Positions 1 to 11,800 of a DNA stretch of 64,000 bases are shown one piece after another. Below the pieces are notes generated by a model. That model saw nothing but the letters and a program-made list of their open reading frames with translations, was not told the DNA's origin and did no database searches. The translations under genes and the position numbers were made by a program. The stretch comes from Euborellia annulipes. Taxonomy: Eukaryota; Arthropoda; Insecta; Dermaptera; Anisolabididae. The DNA is taken from positions 35,137-99,136 of the forward strand of contig JAKCPI010009546.1 in NCBI GenBank assembly GCA_023213315.1, written 5' to 3'. Position 1 is the first letter of the stretch. Each line of letters starts with the position of its first letter.

Positions 1-380
1 TTGATAAAAAAAATAAATGAGTTTTCGTTTAATAATGAAGGTAAAAATAAACTATTTTAATTATTTCGGGAAAATAACTTTAGTTTTTTGCAAATATTGT
101 ATCTTATCTAAAGCTCTGAGATTAAAAAAGTGATAGAGTAGTAATAAAGTTTTTTTTTTTTATATTAATAATGGGCTTTAAGTTTTTGTTAAATTCATAA
201 TTCATATTATATAACCTAGGCTATATTTATTATTTTATAATATTAGCAGAATTGATGACCGAAAAATTTAAGGATATTTAATTGGATATTTCTAATAAGA
301 AAAAAAATAATGGCCAACTAATCTAATTAATTAGGCTTCTATTTTCCTTTACCACATTCTTATATAATATTATAATATAA

Positions 381-528
381 CTAGCCGCGCCGCCCGGCTT
401 GGCGCCTAGCCGGAGGGCTTCGCCCCCTGGACCCCCCCGCCTGCTGGCTCAGGCCTGCCTGCGGCGGACCCTCGCCTTTTCTTAATTAGTAAACCCAGGG
501 CGCCGCGGCTGTTCTCTGGGGGCGCCAT
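381..528. repeat. GC-rich island, possible mobile or inserted sequence
   Basis: About 150 bases of very GC-rich DNA with sharp edges sit in flanks that are almost pure A/T. The island holds short self-complementary words (GGCGCC occurs twice, and CCGGAGGGCTTCGCCCCC can fold) and a run of C. No open frame or RNA gene is recognisable. It may be a small insertion or a decayed repeat; the origin is unknown. Confidence 0.45.
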
Positions 529-779
529 GAAAATTTTCCTATATAAAATATTACATTAATAATATTATTACTTTATAAAATGTTACTCAAGCCAACGTAA
601 ATTGAATAAATTTTAACTAGGTAGAACCTTATTTGAAAAGTATGGAATTTTTTCAACCAATGTTCAAATAGACTGTTAGTAAAAGGATTAGATTTTCGGT
701 TTAACTGGGGTTTTTGTAAAAATTTTTTTGGTGGTGTTTTTTTTTTTTTAAATAAATTTTATAATTTTTTTAATATTAG

Positions 780-1085
780 AAAAAATTTTTGGGGGGGCGG
801 GCCCCGGGGGGGGAGGAAAAGAAATAGGGGGGCGTCCCCCCCCCTAAAATGTTTGATCGGCCCCGCAGTGCGAAAATTTAAGGTTCCGCAAAAGAGCGAA
901 TGTTCCGCGGGACGACAAAATTTAAAAAATTTTTCGTAGGCTGAAAAATTTTGGTTAAGCAGAAACAAAATTTTTCCCAGGGCAGAAAACTTTGGTTCCG
1001 CAAAAAAAAGATTTCGCAGAAAAATTTTTGAGTTCAGCCCCCCCCCCCCCAAAAAAAAAATTTCTATATACGCCCCTGGGCCCAA
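780..1085. repeat. G/C-homopolymer-rich repeat, possible hAT-type remnant
   Basis: The segment has long G runs at the left and C runs at the right, internal copies of a GGTTCCGCAAAA-like word, and a right edge reading TACGCCCCTGGG. That edge resembles the terminal repeats of some hAT-type non-autonomous elements. I found no intact opposite terminus or target-site duplication, so the class is tentative. Confidence 0.35.
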
Positions 1086-1303
1086 CAGATTTAAACGTCC
1101 TTATTATTAATATAGTCTTACTGTATTTCGTTATTTGGAAAAATACACCAAAATGAGGATCAATGCAAAACAAATTAATTTTCAATAAGATTGATTTCAA
1201 ATTTTACTAATTTTTTAATTTGATAATTTGTTTATTATTATATAATATGTGAGCAAGTATTATATACAATTTTATTATTCAAAGGAATTAAAAAAAAAAA
1301 AAA

Positions 1304-1375
1304 TTCCGGTACCGGGAATCGAACCCGAGCCTCCTGGGTGAGAGCCAGGTATCCTAGCCACTAGACCATACCGGA
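1304..1375 (-). tRNA. tRNA-Glu, anticodon CTC
   Basis: The reverse complement folds into a full 72-nt cloverleaf. A 7-bp acceptor pairs TCCGGTA with TACCGGA. The D-arm region carries the A-box (TGGTCTAGTGG). The anticodon stem-loop is CCTGG-CTCTCAC-CCAGG with anticodon CTC, and the T-arm has the B-box GGTTCGATTCC. A run of T follows the 3' end on the minus strand (plus strand A run 1290-1303), as expected for a Pol III terminator. There is no intron. This is the only intact-looking tRNA gene in the window; the other tRNA-like sequences belong to SINEs. Confidence 0.95.
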
Positions 1376-2319
1376 TTATTTTCTCTTAACGCGCAAGAAA
1401 CAGATATAAGAAAATAATATGTGAAAGTTCTTAATTGTTTCTCATATCAATAATTAAAGTTGATAAACAAATTTTTAAATAAATTTTCACAAAATGAGAA
1501 CAAGAGTTCAAACTTACAAAGATCAATTAATTTGTATATGTGAAAAGAAATGGGGTTAGCCAACTTGTTATTTATAGAATTTTTTAATTAAATATTTATT
1601 AACTTATAAATAATAAACATAATAAATATTTTTGAAATGATCTCCGTATTGACATAAAACATACTAATGAGGTTTTAATTAGTTAAAAAAATAATAATCA
1701 AAAATAAGAATTTATATATATTTTTATAATAGGTACCGGTATGATTTCTTTGTGGAGACGATGAAAATGAAATTTTATAGTTATTTATTGGTATATTTGA
1801 AAATATTTTTACCAAGTTTTACATTTTTTTTGACATTTTCTTAGCTTTTATTGAGGGGTGGGGATATCCCCCTGTCCTTCCCGAATTGGATATTAATTTT
1901 AAAATTTATCTATATTGAAAAATATTTTAGTTTTAATCAATACTTTATTTCACTCAGTAATTATTCAAATATATTAATTTCCCCTAAGGTATTTAATTAA
2001 GTATGCAGTCAAGCCGGTATTGGATAAGTGATCTTTTAAAAAATATTCATGATCAATGATATTTTATACGGAATTTAATTTTGTGAAAGAATGCATAAAA
2101 AAAATAATTCAACCTTGAAAATTGCGGAACTATATTTGAGCACGTGGCGATTTGGTATATAAAAACATAATTAGAAAAAAAAAATTGACATATATCAACA
2201 AAATTAGAAATTAAATGATGTGAGGAGGAGAAATAAAAAAAATAATGAGGAAATGATAATAATATTTCAATAATTAATTATATTGATTAGATTGGAGATA
2301 ATAAGATCAACAAACATAC
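1376..2319. other. Gene-free AT-rich stretch
   Basis: No exon, RNA gene or clear repeat is recognisable between the tRNA gene and the possible first exon at 2320-2351. If that exon is real, this stretch would be its first intron on the minus strand. Confidence 0.4.
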
Positions 2320-2351
2320 CCTTGAATACCGCCGAGAATGATGTCACTCAT
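2320..2351 (-). CDS. Possible first coding exon of an unidentified gene running out of the window
   Basis: On the minus strand an ATG at 2351 opens MSDIILGGIQG and is followed at once by a good donor (CAAGG|GTATGT). The upstream DNA (about 2360-2600) is less AT-rich and has pyrimidine/purine tracts, as a 5' UTR or promoter might. No continuation exon was found between here and base 1, so the rest would lie outside the window. I do not recognise the protein. The evidence is only a start codon plus a donor, so a chance match is quite possible. Confidence 0.25.
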
Positions 2352-2599
2352 TGGGTCCGAAAGGGTTTGAATAAATAAATAAAAACTTGAATGATAAGAG
2401 AAAGAAGAAGAGAGATTGCGTTGTGCTAGGTTTGCCTTATCAGCTATGAATGCCTGATGGGCGATGTGTGTCAGGCTTTTAGTGCCTAAAGAGTTAATCT
2501 CGATGTCAGAAGTAACAGCTGTTTATGTTTGTGTTTGAGTGTCAGACTCCCCTCCTTCTCCTACTCGAGAGAAAGAAGACAACTTTGCAAATTCTCTAC

Positions 2600-4040
2600 C
2601 TGGAAAAAAGTTATTCTTTTTTATTATATATTAATTTAATTGTATTCCAATATCAATAATTGAAAACAAAATTACAAAGTTATTTTGATTAAAATGTTTG
2701 AATTTAAATTAAAGCGTAAAATAGATCTAACTTTTTAAATATTTTAAATGTCATGTTCGGGTATTTTTTTTTAATTTTTATTTAAAGTGAAACTTTATTT
2801 TGATCGACACAAATTTTTTCGTTTCTCTATCAGCATGTCGCGTTACAAGCCGTGACGTCAAAGGCCGTGACGCTACAAGTTATGACGTCACAAGCCATGA
2901 CGACAAAAATAGGAAAGTTGAAATTTAATATATATGACGAATTATAAAAAAATAAATATGAGATTTAATTATTCAATTTTTAAATTGATAATATATAATT
3001 TTTAAAATAATTTAAAATGATTCAAATACTAAATAAATATTGTTCTCAGTTTTTAATTTAACATACGCCAATTGATTTCCCATTTCATTCCCATTTTCCA
3101 ATTATTAAATTAAGATTAAAAACGCGATTTTAATACCCTTAATTGAATAATTTTCTGAAAATTTTCAGTTAAACGTCTACGATCCGAAAAAAGTTTCACT
3201 TGCATCGTGCTTTCATAAAACCATACAATGTTTTTTAAGGTCTTTTTAGTCCCCGTCCCCTAATTATTTAAATTAATGCATTTTTTTTTTTTTTTTTTTT
3301 TGATAGCCAATTCAATTTAAATAAATTTTTGTCTAATGGGACAGGATTAGTGAACAAACGGGATCCGAACCCGCGACTCTTGGTACCGTTTCAGGTATAT
3401 ATTGAACGGGCACAAATGAAATAAGAGTGACCGGCCCGTAGCAATAAAGTATATTGTAGTAGAGGGGGTCTGGGGGGGGGAAAATTTTTTTTTGTGATAT
3501 TTCTTCTAACTCGATTGGTATTTCATTTTATCAAATTGAGTGCAAAAATGTATTGAAAAAGTTATATAAAATTCCTGAAGTACATTAATTCCAAAATTGA
3601 AACAACAATGGAATTTAATCAAATGCAACCAACCCAACAATAATTAAATTAATTCGAAATTTAGGCCTAAATTTTTATAAATTCTTAAAAAACGAAATTA
3701 TAAAATTAAAACTTGAATTTATTATTAATTTTCTTTATATACAAAACATGTTTTATTTTTATTATTCTAAAAAAAAATAGTCAAATTTTTTTTTTTTCGA
3801 AGAGTGCCAGAAGGTGAAAAGGTTATCCAAAATATGATAGGCTATCAGCATCTTTCTCATTAATCTTTATGTCTAATATTATTTATTTATATATAAGAAA
3901 ATACACGAAATATGTCATTTAATACATTTGAGAAATAAAAAAAACATTTTTTATATTTGTGATATTTATAATATTAGCGCCAAGTAAATTAATCTAAAAT
4001 GTGATCTTTTGACGTTTGTATTGTTAATAGCTCTAAAGAA
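2600..4040. other. Intergenic repeats upstream of hexosaminidase D
   Basis: No coding exon is visible. About 2830-2910 holds a short tandem pattern built on the word GTGACGTCA with spacing near 17 bases. About 3285-3440 holds a poly-T tract followed by a minus-strand tRNA-like B-box (GGTTCGGATCCC on the reverse strand), matching the divergent SINE copies elsewhere in the window. Confidence 0.5.
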
Positions 4041-7000
4041 ATGTATTTTAAAATGTTTAAACTGAGGGGAAGGGCGCAAATCACAATATTTGGAATGCTT
4101 ACATTAACAATTATAATTATCCTTTATAAAATCTCCTCAAGCGATCCCCTCACTCTAAATGAATTCATCTCTACAAATGAAATATCAGCAAAAAGAAGAA
4201 GCCCATTAGATATCAATGAATTATCCTCGTTGACTCAAAGTTTGGAGCATTTGACAAAACAACATGAATATGAGATTAAAATTATGGCTGATATCAATTC
4301 TAAAAGACAAAATGAAAATAGTTACAAAGAATGGGCATCCGTAAAAAGTTTTCAAGGAGAAAAAGTTGTTCATTTGGACTTAAAAGGAGCCCCACCGAAG
4401 ATCTCTTATTATGACGAATTTTTCGGCTTTATTCGAAGTATGGGAGCTACAGGAATTTTAATAGAATATGAGGATATGTTCCCTTATCGAGGACCCATTT
4501 TGGGAGATGTTCCTGCTTTTAATGCTTATACCTTAGAAGAAATTCAAATAATAAGTGAGAATGCGAAGAAACATAATCTAAAAATCATTCCACTTATACA
4601 AACTTTTGGGCATATGGAATTTATTCTAAAACTCAAGAAATTTATTGATGTCCGAGAAGTCGAACGGTATCCTCAGGTAAAAGGCATTTAAATACTTAAA
4701 AAAAGGAAAGGAAAAAACACCTTGGTCATATCCGTTTGGAAAATGTACATGATTACTCAATACTGAAATCCACTTGTTTAAATTTAGTCTAATTTCCGAA
4801 AAACAAGTGAAACTTTGCGTTCCAATCATTCATTATTCATCTCCAGATAGTCTTTTTATCTTAAAAGAATACTATTTTAGTTGATTAGACAATAAAAAGC
4901 ATTTACTTCCTTTCAAAGAGATAAGTAAGCAACTGTTTTTTTTGTAATTTCTTCCCCAAACGATTAAACGCACTGAAAAAAAAATCTATAAACTGTTTAA
5001 TAAGGCCTACTTAAGTAATCTTCTCATCATAAGAAAGCTGTATATAAACAAAAAAAATACAAATGATTTTAACAAAAGGGAGCCCTGCTTTTTCTCTTAG
5101 AAAATAATTTAAATACTTACTTAATTTTATTTATTTTCCAGGTCATTTGCCCTCTTCGGAACAAAACATTTTCAATTTTGACCACTATGATAGATCAAAT
5201 AGTGGAAGCCCATCCAGATATAAATTTCCTTCATATAGGCTGCGATGAAGTCTATTATATTGGAAAATGCAATCAATGTGGACAGGCAATGGAAAAACAT
5301 CTATGGAATGAGAATGATCTTTTTATAAATCATGTCAAAAGAGTTGCCACGTAAATATACAATGATATGTTAATTTACTAATAATACCGGTATATTAATT
5401 TATTTTGTCATTTTAGATATATAAGAAAAAATTATCCTCACATTCAACCGATGACTTGGGACGATGAATTTAGAAAACTATCAGTAGAAGAATTACGAGC
5501 TTCTGGTTTGCCGAAATTAGTTGTACCTGTTGTGTGGAAATATACTCAGCAAGTTTTTAGCGAATTAACAAGCCAACTCTGGGATAAATATGCATCTGTT
5601 TTTGACAAATTATGGATTGCAAGTGCATTTAAAGGAGCTACAGGACCCGATCAAATTTTAACAGATATAAGTTCGTAATGAGAAATATAAACATTTAAAA
5701 AGCAGAAAAAATAAATATATATATTATATCTTTCTAGTTGTTCACCTTGATAATCATCGCTCATGGATGGAAATTGTGAATCAATACCAAGATCGAATTA
5801 AATTTGAAGGAATTGCTATTACTGGCTGGCAACGATATGATCATTTCTCTGTATTATGTGAACTTCTTCCTGTTGGGCTTCCGTCGTTGGCATTCAGTTT
5901 ACATTATCTTCAATCAGGTATCTAAAATGTTAATTATATTCAATTAAAAAAAATAATTTTAAAATATTTTAAAAGTAAAGAAATGGAACACCATCACATA
6001 ATCTTCGTTCCTCGGCATCTCAAATTCTGTTCAAATTTTTCTCCTCAATTTCACATTTCTTTGTGTTCCTAAATGTTTTTCATTGAATTTGAACTTTGAT
6101 TTCAGTTTTCGTGAAGGTTCTTTCTTGAAAATTTTAAAAAAATTCGTCTCTAATTAAAGCCACGCATTATATCTATCCAAGTCCTCTTTCTTGTTTCTTC
6201 GCATCCTACAGGACTTAAATTAATATCTTGACAGATATAAGTTCTTATATTAATAATTTTTATCTAATTATAATATAGATCAAAATGGTACCTAATATTA
6301 ATTTAAATATACTGTTTTAAGTAACTTTTATCGTCTGAACAATAGGAAATTGATTCTGAGTGATATTGTATAAAAAATTTTTTTTAAGGGGTCGAAGAAG
6401 GAAAAATTTGGGAATTCCTCTTTTCATGGTTCATGAATTGTATGATATTTATAGGAAGAAAATTATCCGAGCCAAGGCCTTATCCAGAAAATTTATTCGA
6501 ATGGAGAGATCGGTTGGACGATCATGGCGATTACGCTCCTTCTCTCCCAAAGTTTTAAACAATATAAAATATTGAGGCAGTGCGGTTGCAGGCAGCTTAA
6601 GATGAAATTTCTAATAGCATTTGAAATTTCATCTATATTACTCTCTATATATTTTATTTTTAGTGAGGGTTTGAACCTTCATATCCTACTTCGGCTGGTC
6701 AGAGGATAGAAAAATTTTTGTTCCCTTTACTTGTTCTGAAGATTGGACGCTTAATCAAAGAAACTATACTGTTTTTTATTTTTATCTTGAACATTCAACG
6801 GCTTTCTCCAAATAAATTCACCTTCATTAATATTATATTTTAATTTCATACATATTAAGAGGAACGGACGACAGGAAGAGCCAAAAATAAAGCCTCCAGA
6901 TCCTTATTGAATATTGAGACGTTTCGTGTCAAATTTATTGTCCCACCATTAGTCGTTGACTCATTATAGAGTCCAGAGTGGGTTATTGTAAATTTTTAAA

Positions 7001-8816
7001 CTCTAAACAGACTTAAATATGGTATATTAATAATTCAGCGCACTTCATAATGAATCAAGGATGATGATCGAACAATTAATATGATCAAGAACGTGTCAAT
7101 ATTCATTTTTCAAGGCTTTATTTTTAGCTTCCCCTGGTCTTCTTTCCCTCTTAATAGAGGTACAGCCACTTTATCTAATATACGGTATGTTATATTAAAC
7201 AGAAACAAAAAGTGGTCCTTGGCGTGTAAAAGATCGACTCCAATGTGAAGGAATGATGTCGATGATGATATCAAGCTCTGAGCGCTCCAAATGCCATTTC
7301 CCAGGCTCCAAAGTCCTTGACGCAGTTGAACGAGTCTACGCTTTGCGTCTTATGGTAACTCATTTGCAACAAGATAGCAATTTTATAGGCTGGTTTCATC
7401 AATATAATCGACGTTATCGGTTCGCTAGTCCCTCTCATGTAAGTGCTTTATCTATTTATTAATCCTTAGCTTATTCAAATAACAATATATATAGATCTCT
7501 TAATCCTCCTTCAAGTCAATAGTATAAAAAATGTTGTTATAAAATCACACAAAAAATTGCACGGATTCGGAGAGATGGTTCTGTACAGTCGACGCCACAA
7601 ATGACTGGTGTGCATGAGCTTAGTCAACAAAATCATTATTTTAAAATAAATAAATCATCATTTTTTAACGGGGCTTCAGGAGGGCACATTGAATCTTTAG
7701 TCCGAAACTACTGAGGCATTTAAAAATATTTTTATGAGGTTTTTTTTTTAAATGAATTAAATTAGTGAGCAATTTACATAATAGAATGCCTTTTTAAAAA
7801 AATACTTTTTTTTATATTTATAGAAACTTTCTATTATGAAAATTCTATTTTTTTTTTTTAATCTAAAAATCATTAATATCCAACCGATAATAATTAAATG
7901 AATTGGTGACGAAGTCAAAAATAAATTTCGTATTTATTTAAAAATTAACAGCCTAATAGTTCTGCACTCATGCCAAAGATGTCAGGCTAGTCTAACAACC
8001 GGCATTATCAGATCACTTATAAGCCTATATTTATATATTTTTATTCTTCTTTAAATGATATATAATATAAAATAATATTTATAAACTATTCATTATTAAA
8101 AGACCAACGGAAATCAAATACATGAGATTAAATATAGCCCTACCATCCTGCCATCTGTTGGCAAATTTTCGTAATAGTTGGGCTTTTTGGCTAACTTTTT
8201 AAGACCCCTAACGCCATCTTATCGGCATAAACATGCGAACAGCTTGCCTCCCTAGCCACTTGATTTAATTGGAGGGACAAAGCTACTTTTAAGAAAACAC
8301 GTTCATCGGCTAAGCAATTTGGTTGTCTAAGCTCAAGGCTTCACTCTTAAGCACATAGTCACTTGAGACCCCGACTGCACAATTTAACGTGTAATACCTC
8401 ATTTAAAACCTTTTATCAAAATATATAAAATAAGATATTCTTATTTCTTTAAAAAAAAAACATATTGGCGATTGTCTGGATCGGAGTGGATCTGATTGGA
8501 CTTTAAATTGTACACAATAAATGACTCATCTTTTTTATTATAATTGTTTCAGGTGGAATTCGCAGCTAATCAGTTAGATCGATGCTTGGCTGAAATAAAT
8601 TATATTGAACAGGATATGCGAAACGCTATGTCTGAAATCTACGATCAATCTACAATAACCGAATGGATGGCTACCCATATTCAACCTTTAGCTGAACAAT
8701 TAAAAAAATGGGTCCGAGACCGAGAAGCTCTTCTCTCCTATAATAATTGGCCTCGAAGGCCTTTGAATCCTAATTTCTCTACACTTCCTGACAATAGACA
8801 AGAGTCTGAAATATGA
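4041..8816 (+). CDS. HEXD: Hexosaminidase D (glycoside hydrolase 20), type II membrane form
   Basis: Coding exons: 4041-4676, 5142-5350, 5417-5670, 5738-5917, 7203-7438, 8553-8816, giving 592 residues. All phases agree. Hexosaminidase D removes terminal beta-linked N-acetylhexosamine, with a preference for GalNAc. Visible features are a hydrophobic segment at residues 14-29 (a likely signal anchor), a TIM-barrel start (HLDLKGAPP...IEYEDMFPY), and the GH20 catalytic Asp-Glu pair in IGCDEV (D247, E248). Next come MTWDDEF, ITGWQRYDH and the C-terminal helices with GWFHQYNRRYRF. Human HEXD has 486 residues; the extra length is mainly the N-terminal anchor and stem. The exon 3 donor (GTTCGT) is weak but is the only one that keeps phase. 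Exon 5 was chosen by similarity and phase over a 1.3-kb intron. AATAAA lies at 8850-8855. Confidence 0.92.
7915..8250. repeat. Dispersed repeat, copy 1
   Basis: About 300 bases in HEXD intron 5 match 23425-23720 in NOP56 intron 8 over almost the whole length, with scattered differences. Shared landmarks are AGGCTAGTCTAACA, CCGG(C/T)ATTATCAGATC, GGCAAATTTTCGTA and ACGCCATCTTATCGGC. No open frame or clear terminal repeat is visible, so the class is unknown. Confidence 0.75.
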
Positions 8817-8855
8817 TATATTTAAGAAATGAGAATTATTTATCATAGGAATAAA

Positions 8856-11800
8856 ACCTTATTTATTGTTGAAATATTCAAGATCTGAATTATTTATATT
8901 TGAACCAAAGAATTTTTCTATTCTATATTTTAATTTATTTTTAAACATTAATAATTAGCAATACGTATTAAATCTATTTATAAATCCAGGGCAATCAATA
9001 TATTTAAAAAAAAAAACGAAATATTTTACATACGTGAAATTATTAAACAAGTAACTAAACAGTATTTTTAAGCTCAATATTATAATGATAATTCAGATTA
9101 TGTAAATAAACTAATCGTTGTTTAATATTCAATTATGTACTAATATATTGAATTAGAAATTATCGATAATTTAAAAATTAATAGCAAAATTAAGTAATTA
9201 AACTGTTATTTTATTCTTTGAAATAAAATAAGTTAGGAAATTTTGATCTTGAAATAAATATATATATATATATATATATTAAAATAAAAATTGCTTTTTA
9301 GTACTATATTGAATGTTAAAAAAAAATTGTGATATTCTAGAAAAATAAATAAAAATCGATGTAAAAAATAATTAAGAATATTTCAAAAAAAGATTTGTCA
9401 AGTATTTATAATTATTTTTAAACTCTATTAAATTTTAAATTATCAACAAAGAGACTCATAGCAATAAATTATATATATAATTCGTCTTCTTAACATTTAA
9501 TGGCAAAAAAAGACTAGTAAACATATTTGCAGCTATAAATTGTGGATTTTAATAAATTAGTTTAAAAAATAATCACAGTGAAAACAACAAATTTATTATT
9601 ACTTAATAAATCCGGGATATATTTACATATTTAAATTATTTGTAATATGTGCATTGTTTGTAAAATTGTACCTGAAAGTATTATTAAATAATTATTATTT
9701 CTTCTAAGTTCTAATTTTTTAAGTGCACTTTGGACTAGATGTGGGTGATTATGAAACAAAATAATTTCCAAATGGTCAAGAAACATTCGGGTATATGATT
9801 CATAACAACTCATGCGAAAATTATTGCATCTTCATTTGATTAAGTGGATTATTTTTTTTTTTTTTTTTTTTTTTTTGAGAATAAAGCCAACTATCGACCA
9901 AGTCTGTGGCTGTGTAGATGAATCGATACGAGTATCATTTCAATTTTAAGAGAAACTCGGCTATTATGTCGACATTTTTTTTCTATGATAGGGAACTTTT
10001 TCCGAGTTTTTTTCTCTCTCGATTCCTTTAATTAGCCTAAAATAGAGGTGGCAAAGCCAGTTTGGACTAAATATCTCTAAAAATAACGAAAATATTTAAA
10101 AGGATGAAGGCGACTTTAATCTATAAAAAAGATGTTTTAACTAACTTATTCGTGTTTTTTTTTTTTTGATCAATTGTATTTATTATCTAAATCCCGAGTT
10201 TTCCGGGTTCGGTTGGTTTTGTTTTAGAAAAATAAAACAACAAAGGAATTTTTTCGGCTTCTGTCGAAAACCGTTCAGTTCAAAGCGATGAAAAATACTT
10301 AAAAAAATAACCGTTCTAACCGAGATTTTGAGCTCCTCATCTTCAATCAAATTGTGATTTAGAACTTAGAAGGAATAATACGAAGGGCGACACTAGGGAA
10401 CTTTCTCGGTTGACATAAAGAGGCTGCACATTCAAAATCTTTTATTAATCTTAACTATATTTACTCTGTATATGATTTCTAAAATTGAAAATATAATCGA
10501 GAAAGGAAAAAATACGAAATGGTAAGGAATAAGGGGCCGTCCACATATTACGTAACGCCTTTTTTGACGATTTTCTAGTCCCCCTTCCCCCATGTCGCAG
10601 TTAGTCACATACAAACCCCCTAGAAATATTATGTCACAACATAGAACTACGCCCCCCCCCCCTCCCGAATAAAATTTCTTATACAAAATTCATATCATTT
10701 TACCTTCTTTTTTTTTAACAAATTTTCCCTCGTGACTCAAAATCGCGTTACGTAATATGTGGACAACCTCTAATACTTTTCTTATAGGTTAATGTCACCT
10801 TCATATTTATTCTATATTTTCGTTATTTTTATACAAATCTGTATCAAATTGGCTTTGCCACTGTCAACATAATGTTAAATCGAGCCAGAACTCTTCTCTG
10901 AGACTCCTATACTTTCATGCATTCATAAAGACAACTGTTTCTTCTGTCCAATATACATAGTTTATTGTAGATATTTTGAGCTCCTCATCTTTAATCAAAT
11001 TGTGATTTAGAATAATATTTATAAGAGGCGAATTAGAAGTAAGGAAAAATGAAACGAGCAGATTCAATAAGGCCATTTGACATCTTTTATTTAGCAAATA
11101 TCTGTACCAGTCCCCCATTTAGTAACAGCAACTCCACATGTATATTTTTAGACAAATCATTACGACACGTTAAGTGTTTCGAAATATTTGCCAAATAAAA
11201 GAACGTCTGCTAGTTTTATTTCACTTTATATCTAACAAATTGTGATTTGTGTTATTAATTGTCATTTTAAATAGATAATTGTTAGCTTGTCTCATTGATA
11301 TTATGGAAGCCGATTCACCCTTCTTAATAATATAATTAAAATCTACACGGTATAGAAAACGACATAGTCCTTAAATTATAACAAAAATCAAGGCAAAAAA
11401 AGAGAGCATAGGAAGATTTTGAGATTCCTCTTTTCCCTCAATTAGTACAATTTGAGATTTAATTGAGACAATATATATATATATATAAATTTAGAAAAAT
11501 AATAAATAGTGGAAATAAATTACATGAAATTCGAAAAGAAATACTCGAGGATTTAAAAAATGCATTGGGACTCGAAAAGAATGTAGAATTTCAATTTTTT
11601 GGACTCTCTTACAATGTCCTCCATAAGAATGCAAAAATTCAATTTCAAAATTCGAACAGAGTGAAAGACAGAGGAAAACTTCGCTATTATATAAATTTTA
11701 TATAAAAATATATGATAAGAACTAATTGAAATAGATCCAATTCAAATAAAAAGTTATAATTTAAGTACTTACATAAAGAATTTTTTCTTAATATTGGATA

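Larger units (their letters stand above)
1..1303. other. Gene-free AT-rich stretch with two GC-rich islands
   Basis: I see no credible coding exon here. The open frames between about 759 and 1200 on the minus strand lie over homopolymer-rich repeat DNA and look spurious. Two GC-rich islands (381-528 and about 780-1085) stand out from the AT-rich background and are listed separately. Confidence 0.6.
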
